From Pantoea alfalfae (lineage in GTDB: Bacteria > Pseudomonadota > Gammaproteobacteria > Enterobacterales > Enterobacteriaceae): a stretch of 64,000 nucleotides of DNA. Position numbers and translations under genes: made by a program. The notes under the pieces are model-generated. The model saw only the letters and a program-made list of their open reading frames with translations, did no database searches and was not told where the DNA came from. The stretch is from contig NZ_CP082292.1 of the NCBI RefSeq assembly GCF_019880205.1, positions 620,001-684,000 of the forward strand, written 5' to 3'. Positions 47,627 through 56,596 of this stretch are shown here, piece after piece. Numbering within the stretch: position 1 is the stretch's first letter; each line of letters begins with the position of its first letter.

Positions 47627-48451
47627 TCAGTTAAAAGTGTCCGGATCCGGCCCCAGACGATTACCGCTGTCCAGTTTCGCAATATCACTCACTTCATGCT
47701 TATCCAGACGGAAGTCGAACACCTTAAAGTTCTCTTCGATACGTGCTGGCGTCACCGACTTCGGAATCACCACCAGACCGCTATCCAGATGCCAGCGGAT
47801 CACGATCTGCGCCGGGGTCTTACCATATTTCTTCGCCAGCGACTTAATGATCTCCTGATCAAAAACGCCTTTGCCGCCCTGTGCCAGCGGACTCCAGGAT
47901 TCGGTCTGGATCTGGTGCAGCGCGTTCCACGCATGCAGCGTACGCTGCTGTAGCATCGGGTGCAGCTCAATCTGGTTCACGACCGGCGTCACACCGGTTT
48001 CATCCAGCAGACGCTTCAGGTGCGCTTCATGGAAGTTACAGACGCCGATGCTTTTGGTCAGCCCCTGCTGCTGCAATTCGATCATCTTCTTCCAGGCATC
48101 AACGTAGTGGTCTTTTTCCGGGCACGGCCAGTGCATCAGATAGAGATCGACCTGCTCCAGTTTGAGTTTCTCCAGGCTGGTTTCCATCGCCTGCTGAACA
48201 TTCTGCTGATCGTCGTTCCACAGTTTGGTGGTCACGAAAATCTCTTCGCGCGGCACATCGGTTTCCTGCAGAGCCTGGCCAATCGCCTCTTCATTCTTAT
48301 AGGCGGCGGCGGTATCGATTGAGCGATAGCCGACCTCAAGCGCTTTCAGCACCGCATGACGCGCATCTTCGATGCTGGCCTGCCAGACACCGAGTCCGAG
48401 TTGCGGCATCATATTGCCATCGCGCAGTTTGATAATGGGTTGGTCTGCCAT
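47627..48451 (-). CDS. dkgA: 2,5-diketo-D-gluconate reductase A
   Basis: The 274-residue aldo-keto reductase (E. coli DkgA 275) reduces 2,5-diketo-D-gluconate to 2-keto-L-gulonate and also methylglyoxal with NADPH. Catalytic residues are in the usual places: GYRSIDTAAAYKNEEAIG (D and Y), FVTTKLWNDD (K) and LYLMHWPCP (H), and the cofactor end shows IPKSVTPARIEEN. An AAAGGAG precedes the ATG. It is divergent from yqhC. Confidence 0.96.
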   Translation of the reverse strand: MADQPIIKLRDGNMMPQLGLGVWQASIEDARHAVLKALEVGYRSIDTAAAYKNEEAIGQALQETDVPREEIFVTTKLWNDDQQNVQQAMETSLEKLKLEQVDLYLMHWPCPEKDHYVDAWKKMIELQQQGLTKSIGVCNFHEAHLKRLLDETGVTPVVNQIELHPMLQQRTLHAWNALHQIQTESWSPLAQGGKGVFDQEIIKSLAKKYGKTPAQIVIRWHLDSGLVVIPKSVTPARIEENFKVFDFRLDKHEVSDIAKLDSGNRLGPDPDTFN

Positions 48452-48654
48452 AGTTGCTCCTTTCCGTTGCGGTTAACCCGTGAGAATTCACTGTGCTTAA
48501 GTCTAGCCAACAATTTTCAGCCTGCTCAGCGTCAGCAACAACAGCAGGTCTGTTCTTCTGCCCGATCCGGTAAATTTCTTGCCTGATTCTCCAGGCTGCT
48601 GGCGGTTCAGGCATTCGCGCGGCACACTGGCTTTTTGTCCGAAAAGGAGTCGCT

Positions 48655-49563
48655 ATGGCGCACGATGCACTCTGTCACCGGCTGGCACAGCAGGTAGTCA
48701 CCTTAATGACTCATGGTCGCGACCGTCTTTGCCCGGTCGAAAATGTGTCACTGATTTATGCTAATCAATATCGTCCCCGTACGCCGATGATGTATCAGCC
48801 CGGCATTGTTATCCTGTTTCAGGGCAGCAAAACCGGCTATCTCGGCAGCACCGTGTTTCAGTATGACGCCAGCAAATACCTGATGCTGACCGTGCCGCTG
48901 CCGGTGGAGTGCGAAACCTGGGCCTCGCCGGAAATACCGATTGCCGGGCTGTGTCTCAGGGTTGATACCGCCAGCCTGCAGGATCTGCTGATTGAAATCG
49001 GCGACGACGATCAGTTTCAGCCTCAGCCGCAGACTTCGGGTATCCACTCGGCGTGGCTGACGGAACCGATGCTGTGCGCCGCGGAGCGGCTGCTGGATGT
49101 GATGACCCAGCCGCGCGATGCGCGCGTTCTGGGGCCGCACATCGTGCGTGAAATTATTTACTATGTGCTGACCGGTCCGATCGGCGGCGCGCTGCTTTCG
49201 CTGGTGAGCCGACAGACGCAGTTCAGCCTGATCGCGCGTGCCCTGCGACGGATTGAGAATCACTATGCGGAAAACCTCAGCGTTGATGCGCTGGCAGCAG
49301 AAGTGAACATGAGCGTCTCAGCCTTTCACCATAACTTCAAAGCGGTGACGCAGACCTCGCCGTTGCAGTATCTCAAGCGCTATCGCCTGCATCAGGCGCG
49401 ACTGCTGATGCTGCACGATGGACTAAAGGCGAGTGCGGCGGCGGTGCGGGTGGGCTATGAAAGCCCTTCACAATTTTCGCGGGAGTTTAAACGCTATTTC
49501 GGCGTGACGCCGGGGGAAGAGGTGAGTCGTGTCAGGCAGACGGTAGCGGATCCGTCCGCCTGA
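48655..49563 (+). CDS. yqhC: AraC-family regulator YqhC
   Basis: The 302-residue activator has an AraC-type N-terminal sensor ([31 protein letters not shown]) and a C-terminal double HTH ([20 protein letters not shown], then [20 protein letters not shown]). E. coli YqhC responds to aldehydes and activates yqhD-dkgA. Here it is divergent from dkgA across 203 bases, and yqhD is missing from between them, so dkgA is the probable direct target. Confidence 0.9.
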   Translation: MAHDALCHRLAQQVVTLMTHGRDRLCPVENVSLIYANQYRPRTPMMYQPGIVILFQGSKTGYLGSTVFQYDASKYLMLTVPLPVECETWASPEIPIAGLCLRVDTASLQDLLIEIGDDDQFQPQPQTSGIHSAWLTEPMLCAAERLLDVMTQPRDARVLGPHIVREIIYYVLTGPIGGALLSLVSRQTQFSLIARALRRIENHYAENLSVDALAAEVNMSVSAFHHNFKAVTQTSPLQYLKRYRLHQARLLMLHDGLKASAAAVRVGYESPSQFSREFKRYFGVTPGEEVSRVRQTVADPSA

Positions 49564-49593
49564 GTGGCGGCGGATCCGAAAGCCAGATGCGCG

Positions 49594-50256
49594 TCAGGCG
49601 CGTTTCTGGCGACGCTTTTTCCAGATCACCACAATGCTGCCGGACAGGCCGAGCACCAGCAACACCATCGGCAGTATCATCAGGATCGCCATCACCTGAT
49701 CTTCATGACGCTTGATAAACGGCACCTGACTGATGCCATAGCCAAAGGCAACGACAATGCCGACCCACAGCACGCCGCTGAGCCAGTTAAACAGCTGAAA
49801 GCGGCCATTCTGTAAGCCTGCAATGCCCGCCATAGTCGGCAGGATCGTGCGGATAAAGGCGAGAAAACGGCCGACCAGCAGCGCCATCAGCCCGTGACGG
49901 TTAAACATATTCCAGGCGCGCTGGTGATACTGTGCCGGCAGATGCATCAGCCAGCTCTTCACCAGCCGGGTATTCCCCAGCCAGCGGCCCTGCAGGTAGC
50001 TCAGCCAGCAGCCCAGGCTGGCAGCGGTCGTGAGGATCACCATTGTCGGCACAAAATCCATCACCCCTTTGGCCACCATCGCCCCGGCCAGCAGCAGCAG
50101 GCTGTCGCCTGGCAGGAAAGAGGCGGGCAACAGACCATTTTCCAGAAACAGCGTCAGGAACATTACGCCGTATACCACCCACACTACATCCGGATTTGCC
50201 AGTGCGGCAAAATCCTGATGCCAGAGCGCCTGGACAATCTCGTGTAAAACACCCAT
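49594..50256 (-). CDS. yghB: DedA-family membrane protein YghB
   Basis: The 220-residue polytopic inner-membrane protein (E. coli YghB 219) belongs to the DedA/SNARE-associated family, linked to membrane homeostasis and undecaprenyl phosphate or lipid flipping. Family segments are [20 protein letters not shown] and [16 protein letters not shown]. The ATG at 50256 aligns with the E. coli start MAVIQDI; upstream starts lack a good ribosome site. It is convergent with yqhC and follows metC. Confidence 0.93.
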   Translation of the reverse strand: MGVLHEIVQALWHQDFAALANPDVVWVVYGVMFLTLFLENGLLPASFLPGDSLLLLAGAMVAKGVMDFVPTMVILTTAASLGCWLSYLQGRWLGNTRLVKSWLMHLPAQYHQRAWNMFNRHGLMALLVGRFLAFIRTILPTMAGIAGLQNGRFQLFNWLSGVLWVGIVVAFGYGISQVPFIKRHEDQVMAILMILPMVLLVLGLSGSIVVIWKKRRQKRA

Positions 50257-50431
50257 TAGCGATTCCATCACGTCACAAGGAACAATCCGTCTGCGTTCAG
50301 ACAGCGCAGTGATTTCACTGATAACCTGAACGATGCGGGATAAATTTTAACAACAAATGAGCCGGTGCCCGGCAAACTCTGCGGGCCACCGCTACGTGGT
50401 TTATCTTCTGTTTACTTTCTGTTTATCTGAC

Positions 50432-51622
50432 TTAGCGCGTCAGGCGTGAAAAACCGGCCTCCAGGTCAGCCAGCAGATCATCAACGTGCTCCAGACCAAT
50501 ATGCAGCCGCACCAGCGTGCCGGTGAAATCCACACCGCCCGCCGGACGAATCTCTGCCAGCTCTTCCGGCTGATTCGCCAGGATCAGCGATTCATAACCG
50601 CCCCAGGAGTAAGCCATGCTGAAATGATGGAAGTGATCGAGATATTCCGCCAGTTGGGGCGCGCTTAATTTTTCCTGCAGGATGAACGAGAAGAGGCCGC
50701 TGCTACCGTTAAAATCGCGCTGCCAGAACGCATGACCTTTGCTTTGCGCCAGTGCCGGGTGATTCACTCGTGCCACTTCCGGGCGCGCCGCCAGCCACTC
50801 TGCCACCTGAATCGCACTCTCTTCATGCTGACGCAGACGGGTACCCAGCGTACGCAGACCGCGACTCGCCATGTAGGCGGTATCGGCATCCACCATCTGG
50901 CCCATCAGGTAAGAGTTCTCACGCAACTGGTCGATACAGCGCGCATTGGCGACCGCCGTGCCGATCATCGCATCGCTGTGACCAATCAGATATTTGGTGC
51001 CAGCCTGAATCGAAATGTCGATACCGTGCGCCAGCGCGTTAAACAGAATACCGGCCGCCCAGGTGTTGTCGATCATGATGATCGCCTCGGGCGCTTTAGC
51101 GCGTACCGCTGCCACAATCGCCGGAATATCCTGCACTTCCATCGTTATCGAAGCAGGCGATTCCAGGAAGACAACACGGGTGTTGGGCTGCACCCGCTCA
51201 CCGATTTCACTGCCGATGCAGTGATCGAACCAGCCGGTGGAAACCTGCAGCTTAGCGAGAATTTTTGTACAGAAGTCCTGTGTCGGTTCATAGACCGCGC
51301 CGCTCATCAGTACGTGGTCGCCCGCCTCGACAAATGCCAGAATCGCGTTCGCGACGGCCGCTGCGCCGCAGGGATAGAGCACACAGCCTGCGCCGCCTTC
51401 CAGCTCGGTCATCGCATCCTGCAGTGCAAAGTGCGTCAGGGTGCCGCGACGGCCATAAAAAAGTTCGCCTTTTGCCCGACCTGCGGTGGCGCGTTTTTTC
51501 TCCGCAACCGTATCAAAAACCAGCGAAGAGGCGCGCTGAATGACGCTGTTCACCGAGCCCTGGGTATAACGCTTGCTGCGTCCCGCACTGACGAGCGTGG
51601 TATCAATTTTTCTGGTGGTCAT
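50432..51622 (-). CDS. metC: Cystathionine beta-lyase
   Basis: The 396-residue PLP enzyme (E. coli 395) splits cystathionine to homocysteine, pyruvate and ammonia in methionine synthesis. Seen are [30 protein letters not shown], the cofactor-binding YEPTQDFC and [10 protein letters not shown], and the lysine in [16 protein letters not shown]. The yghB neighbour is as in E. coli; on the other side exbB is displaced by a TRAP operon. Confidence 0.97.
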   Translation of the reverse strand: MTTRKIDTTLVSAGRSKRYTQGSVNSVIQRASSLVFDTVAEKKRATAGRAKGELFYGRRGTLTHFALQDAMTELEGGAGCVLYPCGAAAVANAILAFVEAGDHVLMSGAVYEPTQDFCTKILAKLQVSTGWFDHCIGSEIGERVQPNTRVVFLESPASITMEVQDIPAIVAAVRAKAPEAIIMIDNTWAAGILFNALAHGIDISIQAGTKYLIGHSDAMIGTAVANARCIDQLRENSYLMGQMVDADTAYMASRGLRTLGTRLRQHEESAIQVAEWLAARPEVARVNHPALAQSKGHAFWQRDFNGSSGLFSFILQEKLSAPQLAEYLDHFHHFSMAYSWGGYESLILANQPEELAEIRPAGGVDFTGTLVRLHIGLEHVDDLLADLEAGFSRLTR

Positions 51623-51717
51623 GAGTCGCCTTTACCGCTTCAGACTAAGCCCTCACGTTATCACGAAACGGCCAGCAGGGTTGAGACTCAATGGTGATTA
51701 TCAGAGTGCGTCGCAGG

Positions 51718-51744
51718 AAAAAAACCGGCCCGTGAGCGGGCCGG
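51718..51744 (-). terminator. Terminator downstream of the TRAP operon, before metC
   Basis: CCGGCCCG and CGGGCCGG (51725-51732 and 51737-51744) form an 8-bp stem with loop TGAG, followed on the minus strand by a run of T (A run 51718-51724). It lies beyond repeat copy 2 in the reading direction of the TRAP operon. Confidence 0.8.
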
Positions 51745-51791
51745 AGATTGATGACTAAGTGTGGCCCGGTTAGCTGTGAGACCGAGCCAGT

Positions 51792-51942
51792 GCAGGAAAC
51801 CCGGTCAGACCGGAAAGGCGCTTACGCCAATCCCTGGCTCGCTCGGCCCGTTGCCGGGCCAACGCGTTGCGTTGTTCAAAAACGCTCCCGGCGTTTTTTT
51901 CCGGGCGGCGGGCCGCTTTCCTCCTCTGACCGTGTTCCCTGC
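51792..51942. repeat. Dispersed intergenic element with terminal inverted repeats, copy 2
   Basis: The left end GCAGGAAACCCGGTCAGA (51792-51809) pairs with the right end TCTGACCGTGTTCCCTGC (51925-51942) at 16 of 18 positions. The internal part CGGGCCAACGC, TTGCGTTGTTCAAAAACG, CTCCCGGCGTTTTTTTCC, GGGCGGCGGG and CGCTTTCCTC matches copy 1 at 40565-40742. It lacks the GCACCTCA/TGAGGTGC inner hairpin of copy 1. It sits between dctM and metC. Confidence 0.8.
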
Positions 51943-52030
51943 CTGTTGATCTAATCCATCGCTGCCAGTTGTACCCTGATTCGAGTTTGTCAGCAGTCTG
52001 AGACCCGCAAGCGAGCCGGTTTCCATTGCC

Positions 52031-53317
52031 TTACATGACGCCCATCAGGCGCGGCAACCAGAGTGAAATAGCGGGAATATAAGTAATCAGCATCAGCACC
52101 AGGAACAGCATGCCGTAGAACGGCAGCATCGCCCCGACGACCTGCTCAATCTTCTGCTTACTCACCGCGCTGGCCACAAACAGCACGGTGCCGACCGGCG
52201 GCGTAATCAGTCCGATGCCCAGATTAGTCAGCATGATCATGCCAAAGTGAACCGGATCGACCCCCAGCGCGGTGGCTACCGGCAGCAGCACCGGCGTCAG
52301 GATCAGAATCAGCGGCGCCATATCCATCAGCGTGCCTACGACCAGCAGCAGGATGTTGATGCACATCAGGATCACATATTTGTTATCGGAGAGGCTGGTG
52401 AACGCCTCAGTAATAATGGTCGGCAGCTGCATAAAGGTCATCACTGCGCCGAACCCGGCTGCGAAAGCGATCAGTACCATCACGATGGTGACGGTTTTAA
52501 TGGTGCGGAACAGCAGGATATGCAGCTGGCTCCATTTAAAGTCGCGATAGATGAACATGGTGACAAAGAAGGCCCAGATACAGGCAATCGCAGCGGATTC
52601 CGAGGCGGTAAAGATGCCGGAGAGGATCCCCCCCATGATGATCACGACCGTAAACAGACCCCAGAACGCGTCGAAGAAAATCTTCAGCGCCTGACGAAAC
52701 GGAATACGCTCGCCTTTGGGATAGCCGCGTTTATGGGCAAAGCCCAGACACATCACCATCAGGCATCCGCCGAGCAGCAGGCCAGGGAAGATCCCGGCAA
52801 CAAACAGCGAGGAGATGGTGACCATGCCGCCGGTCGCCAGCGAGTAGATGACTGAGTTGTGGCTGGGGGGCGTCAGCACCGCCTGTACCGAACCGCTGGC
52901 GGTCACCGCCGCGGCGAAGTCACGCGGATAGCCTTTCTCCTCCATCTGCGGGATCATTACCGAACCAATGGAGGCGGTATCCGCCACCGACGAACCGGAG
53001 ATAGCGCCAAAGAACGTTGAAGCGACGATATTAACCAGCGACAGCCCGCCGCGAATAAAGCCGACAAAGATATAGGCGAAGTTGACCAGCCGGCGGGCGA
53101 TGCCGCCCTCGGCCATAATCGCGCCCGCGAGGATAAAGAACGGAATGGTCAGCAGGGAAAATTTGTTAATCCCGTTGGTCACCTGAATCACCACCGCCTC
53201 CAGCGGCAGGTCGATCCACCAGGCCCCGATAAAGGCGCTCAGTCCCACCGCAAAGGCGACCGGAAAGCCCACCATCAGCAACACCAGCAAACTGCCTATC
53301 AAGATCAATGCATCCAT
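52031..53317 (-). CDS. dctM: TRAP transporter large permease subunit (DctM family)
   Basis: The 428-residue polytopic protein is the main permease of a tripartite ATP-independent periplasmic transporter. It has the DctM pattern: GIARRLVNFAYIFVGFIRGG, ASTFFGAISGSSVADTASIG, VTASGSVQAVLTPPSHNSVI and GLITPPVGTVLFVASAVS. It moves an organic acid using a sodium or proton gradient. It is the third gene of a P-Q-M operon, 14 bases after dctQ. In E. coli this place, between metC and exbB, has no TRAP genes. Confidence 0.92.
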   Translation of the reverse strand: MDALILIGSLLVLLMVGFPVAFAVGLSAFIGAWWIDLPLEAVVIQVTNGINKFSLLTIPFFILAGAIMAEGGIARRLVNFAYIFVGFIRGGLSLVNIVASTFFGAISGSSVADTASIGSVMIPQMEEKGYPRDFAAAVTASGSVQAVLTPPSHNSVIYSLATGGMVTISSLFVAGIFPGLLLGGCLMVMCLGFAHKRGYPKGERIPFRQALKIFFDAFWGLFTVVIIMGGILSGIFTASESAAIACIWAFFVTMFIYRDFKWSQLHILLFRTIKTVTIVMVLIAFAAGFGAVMTFMQLPTIITEAFTSLSDNKYVILMCINILLLVVGTLMDMAPLILILTPVLLPVATALGVDPVHFGMIMLTNLGIGLITPPVGTVLFVASAVSKQKIEQVVGAMLPFYGMLFLVLMLITYIPAISLWLPRLMGVM

Positions 53318-53331
53318 TTTTCTGCTCCGCG

Positions 53332-53838
53332 TTAGTGGGTGCCGCCCAGCGTGACAATCGGTCGCTGGCTCTGATCGCCGCTCAGCAGGCGCTCAACAAC
53401 AAACAGCAGGGTGAAGATCGCGCCAATCGGGATTGGCAGATACATCTCGCCATAGGTCACCGCTGGAAGTGACGCGAGGGTCTGAACCCACATCGCTTCG
53501 CACAGGCTATAACTGGCCTGGAAGATCACCAGGCAGGTGATAATCATCAGCAGATCGCTGACGCGCAGCATGAGGCGCTGCCGGGCAGGCGACAGGCGGT
53601 CAGTGACCATCGATACACAGATATGGGTTCCGGCGCGCAGACCCACCGGCGCGCCGATAAAGGTAAAAATAATCATGCAGATAATGGCAACCGGCTCCGG
53701 CCAGGAGAGCGCGCCGTTCATCACGTAACGGGCGAAGATCCCAATCGGGATGACCGTTACCATGATCAACAGCGCCACGGCGGCCACCAGCATGCAGAGC
53801 AGATAAAGCCCATCCATCAGACGCGTATAAGCAGACAT
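53332..53838 (-). CDS. dctQ: TRAP transporter small permease subunit (DctQ family)
   Basis: The 168-residue protein has about four membrane spans. The DctQ signature RYVMNGALSWPEPVAIICMI and the following FIGAPVGLRAGTHICVSMV are typical; the latter resembles the conserved GxxxxxRxxxHxxV pattern. The ATG at 53838 is chosen over one seven codons upstream, since an AGGT lies close to it. It is the middle gene of the TRAP operon. Confidence 0.88.
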   Translation of the reverse strand: MSAYTRLMDGLYLLCMLVAAVALLIMVTVIPIGIFARYVMNGALSWPEPVAIICMIIFTFIGAPVGLRAGTHICVSMVTDRLSPARQRLMLRVSDLLMIITCLVIFQASYSLCEAMWVQTLASLPAVTYGEMYLPIPIGAIFTLLFVVERLLSGDQSQRPIVTLGGTH

Positions 53839-53887
53839 AATTGATACCTGATTAAGCACGCCACACGGCAGTGTGGCGCGGGAAGGG

Positions 53888-54859
53888 TTATTTCACCTCA
53901 GCGATCCGGGTCATCAGATCCTGATATTTGCCGCCAAACTGATCGCGTACTGGCTGAGTCGCTTTGACGAAATAGTCACGGTCAGTCTGCTGGAAGGTGA
54001 CGCCGCCCGCCTTCATTTTGGCGATCGACTCTTCGGTATAGGTCGCCCAGAGCTGACGCTCCTCATCCTGTGCTTCTTTGCCGAGCTTTTTCAGCAGTGC
54101 CTGATCTTCGGGTTTCAGGCGATCCCAGGCGCGTTTTGAAAACAGGATCATCTCTGGCTGGATAAAGTGGCCGCTGAGGGTGTAATACTTCGCAACCGGC
54201 ATGTAGTTATGAGCGACAAAGGTCGGTGGGTTGTTCTCGGTGCCATCGACCACGCCAGTCTGCATCGCACTGAACACTTCACTGACGCCCATCGCCACCG
54301 GATTCGCGCCCATCGCTTTCAGCGTCGCCAGCGAGATGGCGCTATTCTGCACCCGGATCTTCATGCCCTTAAGATCCTCCGGTTTCGCCAGCGGCTTCTT
54401 AGTGATCATGTTGCGCTCACCGGCATCGGTCCAGCCCAGGAACACCATGCGGGCATTGGGATCGTTGTCGAACTTGTCGGCGATCTCGCGGCCTATCTCG
54501 CCATCCAGCACTTTGTGCATGTGATCAACGTCGCGGAAAACGTAGGGCAGGGTCAGCACGCTGGTTTCCGGGGCAATCGAGGTGACCGGCGCCAGCGAGA
54601 CGCGGATCATATCGATGGCACCCAGCTGCACCTGTTGCAGCGTCTGATCTTCATCGCCCAGTACGCCACCGGCGTAGAGCTTCATCTCCAGCCGTCCATC
54701 GGTGGCCTGTTTCAGTTTGTCGCCCATGTGTTGCAGGGCGACCACGGTGGGATAACCGGCAGGCTGTACTTCAGCCACTTTAATCACCTGTGCCGTGGCG
54801 GTGGCGCTCGCTATCATCGCCGCCAGGGCACTGGCTACGCATGTTTTCATCATTCTCAT
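53888..54859 (-). CDS. dctP: TRAP transporter substrate-binding protein (DctP family)
   Basis: The 323-residue precursor has a signal peptide (about 1-24, ending SATATA). DctP-type segments are HMGDKLKQATDGRLEMKLYA, GGVLGDEDQTLQQVQLGAID, MKIRVQNSAISLATLKAMG with the conserved arginine that binds a carboxylate, and VDGTENNPPTFVAHNYMPVA. Ligands of such proteins are mostly dicarboxylates, keto acids and sugar acids; the exact one cannot be read. The ATG at 54859 is preferred, with GGGAG upstream; the longer frame lacks support. It is the first gene of the operon. Confidence 0.88.
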   Translation of the reverse strand: MRMMKTCVASALAAMIASATATAQVIKVAEVQPAGYPTVVALQHMGDKLKQATDGRLEMKLYAGGVLGDEDQTLQQVQLGAIDMIRVSLAPVTSIAPETSVLTLPYVFRDVDHMHKVLDGEIGREIADKFDNDPNARMVFLGWTDAGERNMITKKPLAKPEDLKGMKIRVQNSAISLATLKAMGANPVAMGVSEVFSAMQTGVVDGTENNPPTFVAHNYMPVAKYYTLSGHFIQPEMILFSKRAWDRLKPEDQALLKKLGKEAQDEERQLWATYTEESIAKMKAGGVTFQQTDRDYFVKATQPVRDQFGGKYQDLMTRIAEVK

Positions 54860-55105
54860 TATATTGTCTCCCGCAGAGGTAAGACGGCCTGCAGTCTGGG
54901 CTAACTGCAGAGGGCCGTGAGGAGCCAGCATAGTGAAAACGCGTCTGAGTAAAATGTAGCAATGCTGATTGAATGAATTCCGTCACATTTTGAAACGTTG
55001 TTTTAATAAATTTTCATGCAGCTTCACATTTTCGAAACATCCTCACAAGCCGTGCCTGAACCCGCTCAACAACAGGTCAAGAGCGCAGATCAGCTTTGTA
55101 AATAC

Positions 55106-55123
55106 TAATGAGAACTACTATCA
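55106..55123. promoter_or_regulatory. Probable Fur box of exbB-exbD
   Basis: The stretch TAATGAGAACTACTATCA reads on the other strand TGATAGTAGTTCTCATTA, close to the Fur 7-1-7 consensus TGATAATNATTATCA. It lies about 70 bases before the exbB start, near a TATTAT (55141-55146) that may be the -10. The remaining 331-base gap between dctP and exbB shows no gene. Confidence 0.7.
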
Positions 55124-55190
55124 ATTCGCCACCGTTTTGCTATTATTTGCGCTTGTTTCGCATCCCTGAATCAGAAGTTGGAGAAGCAGC

Positions 55191-55931
55191 GTGGTAGCCA
55201 GTGATTTGATGCAAACGGACCTCTCCGTTTGGGGCATGTATCAACATGCCGATATCGTGGTAAAGGTGGTCATGATTGGCCTGTTATTGGCCTCAGTGGT
55301 GACCTGGGCGATCTTCTTCGGCAAATATGCCGAACTTAGCGCGGCTAAGCGTCGCCTTAAGCGTGAGCAACTGGCACTGGGCGAAGCCCGCAATCTGAAT
55401 GACGCCGCCCGCATTGCCCAGTCGTTTACCGGGCACAGCCACAGTGTGGTGCTGCTGAACGATGCGCAAAATGAACTTGAACTGTCGGCGGGTGTGGAAG
55501 ATACCAACGGCATTAAAGATCGCACCAGTTTCCGTCTTGAGCGCCGTGTCGCCGCCTTCAGCCGCCATGCAGGACGGGGCAATGGCTTCCTGGCGACTAT
55601 CGGGTCTGTCGCACCCTTTATCGGCCTGTTTGGCACCGTCTGGGGCATCATGAACAGCTTTATCGGCATCGCGAAAACCCAGACCACTAACCTTGCGGTG
55701 GTGGCACCGGGTATTGCCGAAGCGCTGCTGGCGACTGCGATTGGCCTGGTCGCTGCGATCCCGGCCGTCGTCATCTATAACGTTTTTGCCCGCATGATCG
55801 CCAACTACAAAGCCTCGCTGGGGGATGTCGCTGCTCAGGTGATGCTGCTGCAGAGTCGTGATATCGACCTGGGCACCGTTGCCAAAGAAGTTCCGCGTCC
55901 TGCGACCGCCCAGAAACTGCGCTTAGGGTAA
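55191..55931 (+). CDS. exbB: TonB-system energising protein ExbB
   Basis: The 246-residue inner-membrane protein (E. coli 244) forms the pentameric proton channel with ExbD that drives TonB-dependent uptake. N-terminal LMQTDLSVWGMYQHADIVVK, and GNGFLATIGSVAPFIGLFGT and NLAVVAPGIAEALLATAIGL mark the MotA/TolQ/ExbB core. It uses a GTG start at 55191, and exbD follows by 6 bases. A Fur-like site lies upstream. Confidence 0.97.
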   Translation: MVASDLMQTDLSVWGMYQHADIVVKVVMIGLLLASVVTWAIFFGKYAELSAAKRRLKREQLALGEARNLNDAARIAQSFTGHSHSVVLLNDAQNELELSAGVEDTNGIKDRTSFRLERRVAAFSRHAGRGNGFLATIGSVAPFIGLFGTVWGIMNSFIGIAKTQTTNLAVVAPGIAEALLATAIGLVAAIPAVVIYNVFARMIANYKASLGDVAAQVMLLQSRDIDLGTVAKEVPRPATAQKLRLG

Positions 55932-55937
55932 GTTGTT

Positions 55938-56360
55938 ATGGCCATGCGATTAAACGACGATCTGGAAACCGATGGTGAAATGCATGAGATCAACGTGACG
56001 CCGTTTATCGACGTCATGCTGGTGCTGTTGATCATCTTTATGGTGGCCGCGCCACTGGCCACGGTTGATGTGCGCGTTAATCTGCCCGCGTCCACCAGCG
56101 CGCCGCAACCGCGGCCGGAAAAGCCGGTCTATCTGTCGATTAAAGCGGATAAGCAGCTTTACGTGGCTAACGATCAGGTCACGCCGGATTCGCTGGTTAA
56201 CGTGCTGACCAGCCAGACGCAGGGCAACAAAGAGACCACCATTTTCTTCCAGGCAGACAAGTCGGTAGATTATGAAACGCTGATGAGCGTGATGGATAAG
56301 CTGCGCACGGCGGGCTACCTGAAAATTGGTCTGATGGGCATGGAAACTGTGAAGAAATAG
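55938..56360 (+). CDS. exbD: TonB-system energising protein ExbD
   Basis: The 140-residue protein (E. coli 141) has one membrane span, with the essential aspartate in INVTPFIDVMLVLLIIFMVA, and a periplasmic domain. It works with ExbB and TonB in iron-siderophore uptake. The terminator follows 20 bases after the stop. Confidence 0.97.
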   Translation: MAMRLNDDLETDGEMHEINVTPFIDVMLVLLIIFMVAAPLATVDVRVNLPASTSAPQPRPEKPVYLSIKADKQLYVANDQVTPDSLVNVLTSQTQGNKETTIFFQADKSVDYETLMSVMDKLRTAGYLKIGLMGMETVKK

Positions 56361-56379
56361 CGGGTTATCCGGCATAATG

Positions 56380-56409
56380 AAAAGGCGACTGTTAAGGTCG
56401 CCTTTTTTT
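56380..56409 (+). terminator. Terminator of exbB-exbD
   Basis: AAAAGGCGAC (56380-56389) and GTCGCCTTTT (56397-56406) form a 10-bp stem with a 7-base loop, followed by T residues. Confidence 0.9.
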
Positions 56410-56596
56410 ATGGCGGCGCTTCAGCCAGATAAAATCAGGCAGATCGGCGGCCAGGCGGATCATTTATGCTGCCTGATTTGAATTGTTAATTGGTTGTTAC
56501 TCATGTACACAGAATTGTAAAGTGCAATGGTGAGCCAGGTCACATTAATCTCGCCTTAGTCAGGCTAAAACGGCTAAAAAACAACAGGAAGCCGTC

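Noticed and set aside
50732..51697. Long plus-strand open frame opposite metC
   Set aside because: It is antisense to a clear cystathionine beta-lyase, rich in His/Arg/Gln as expected from a reversed coding sequence, and has no ribosome site.
51748..51954. Small open frames inside the repeat element
   Set aside because: Two overlapping frames exist only because of the repeat sequence, copy 1 does not keep them intact in the same form, and no ribosome site is present.
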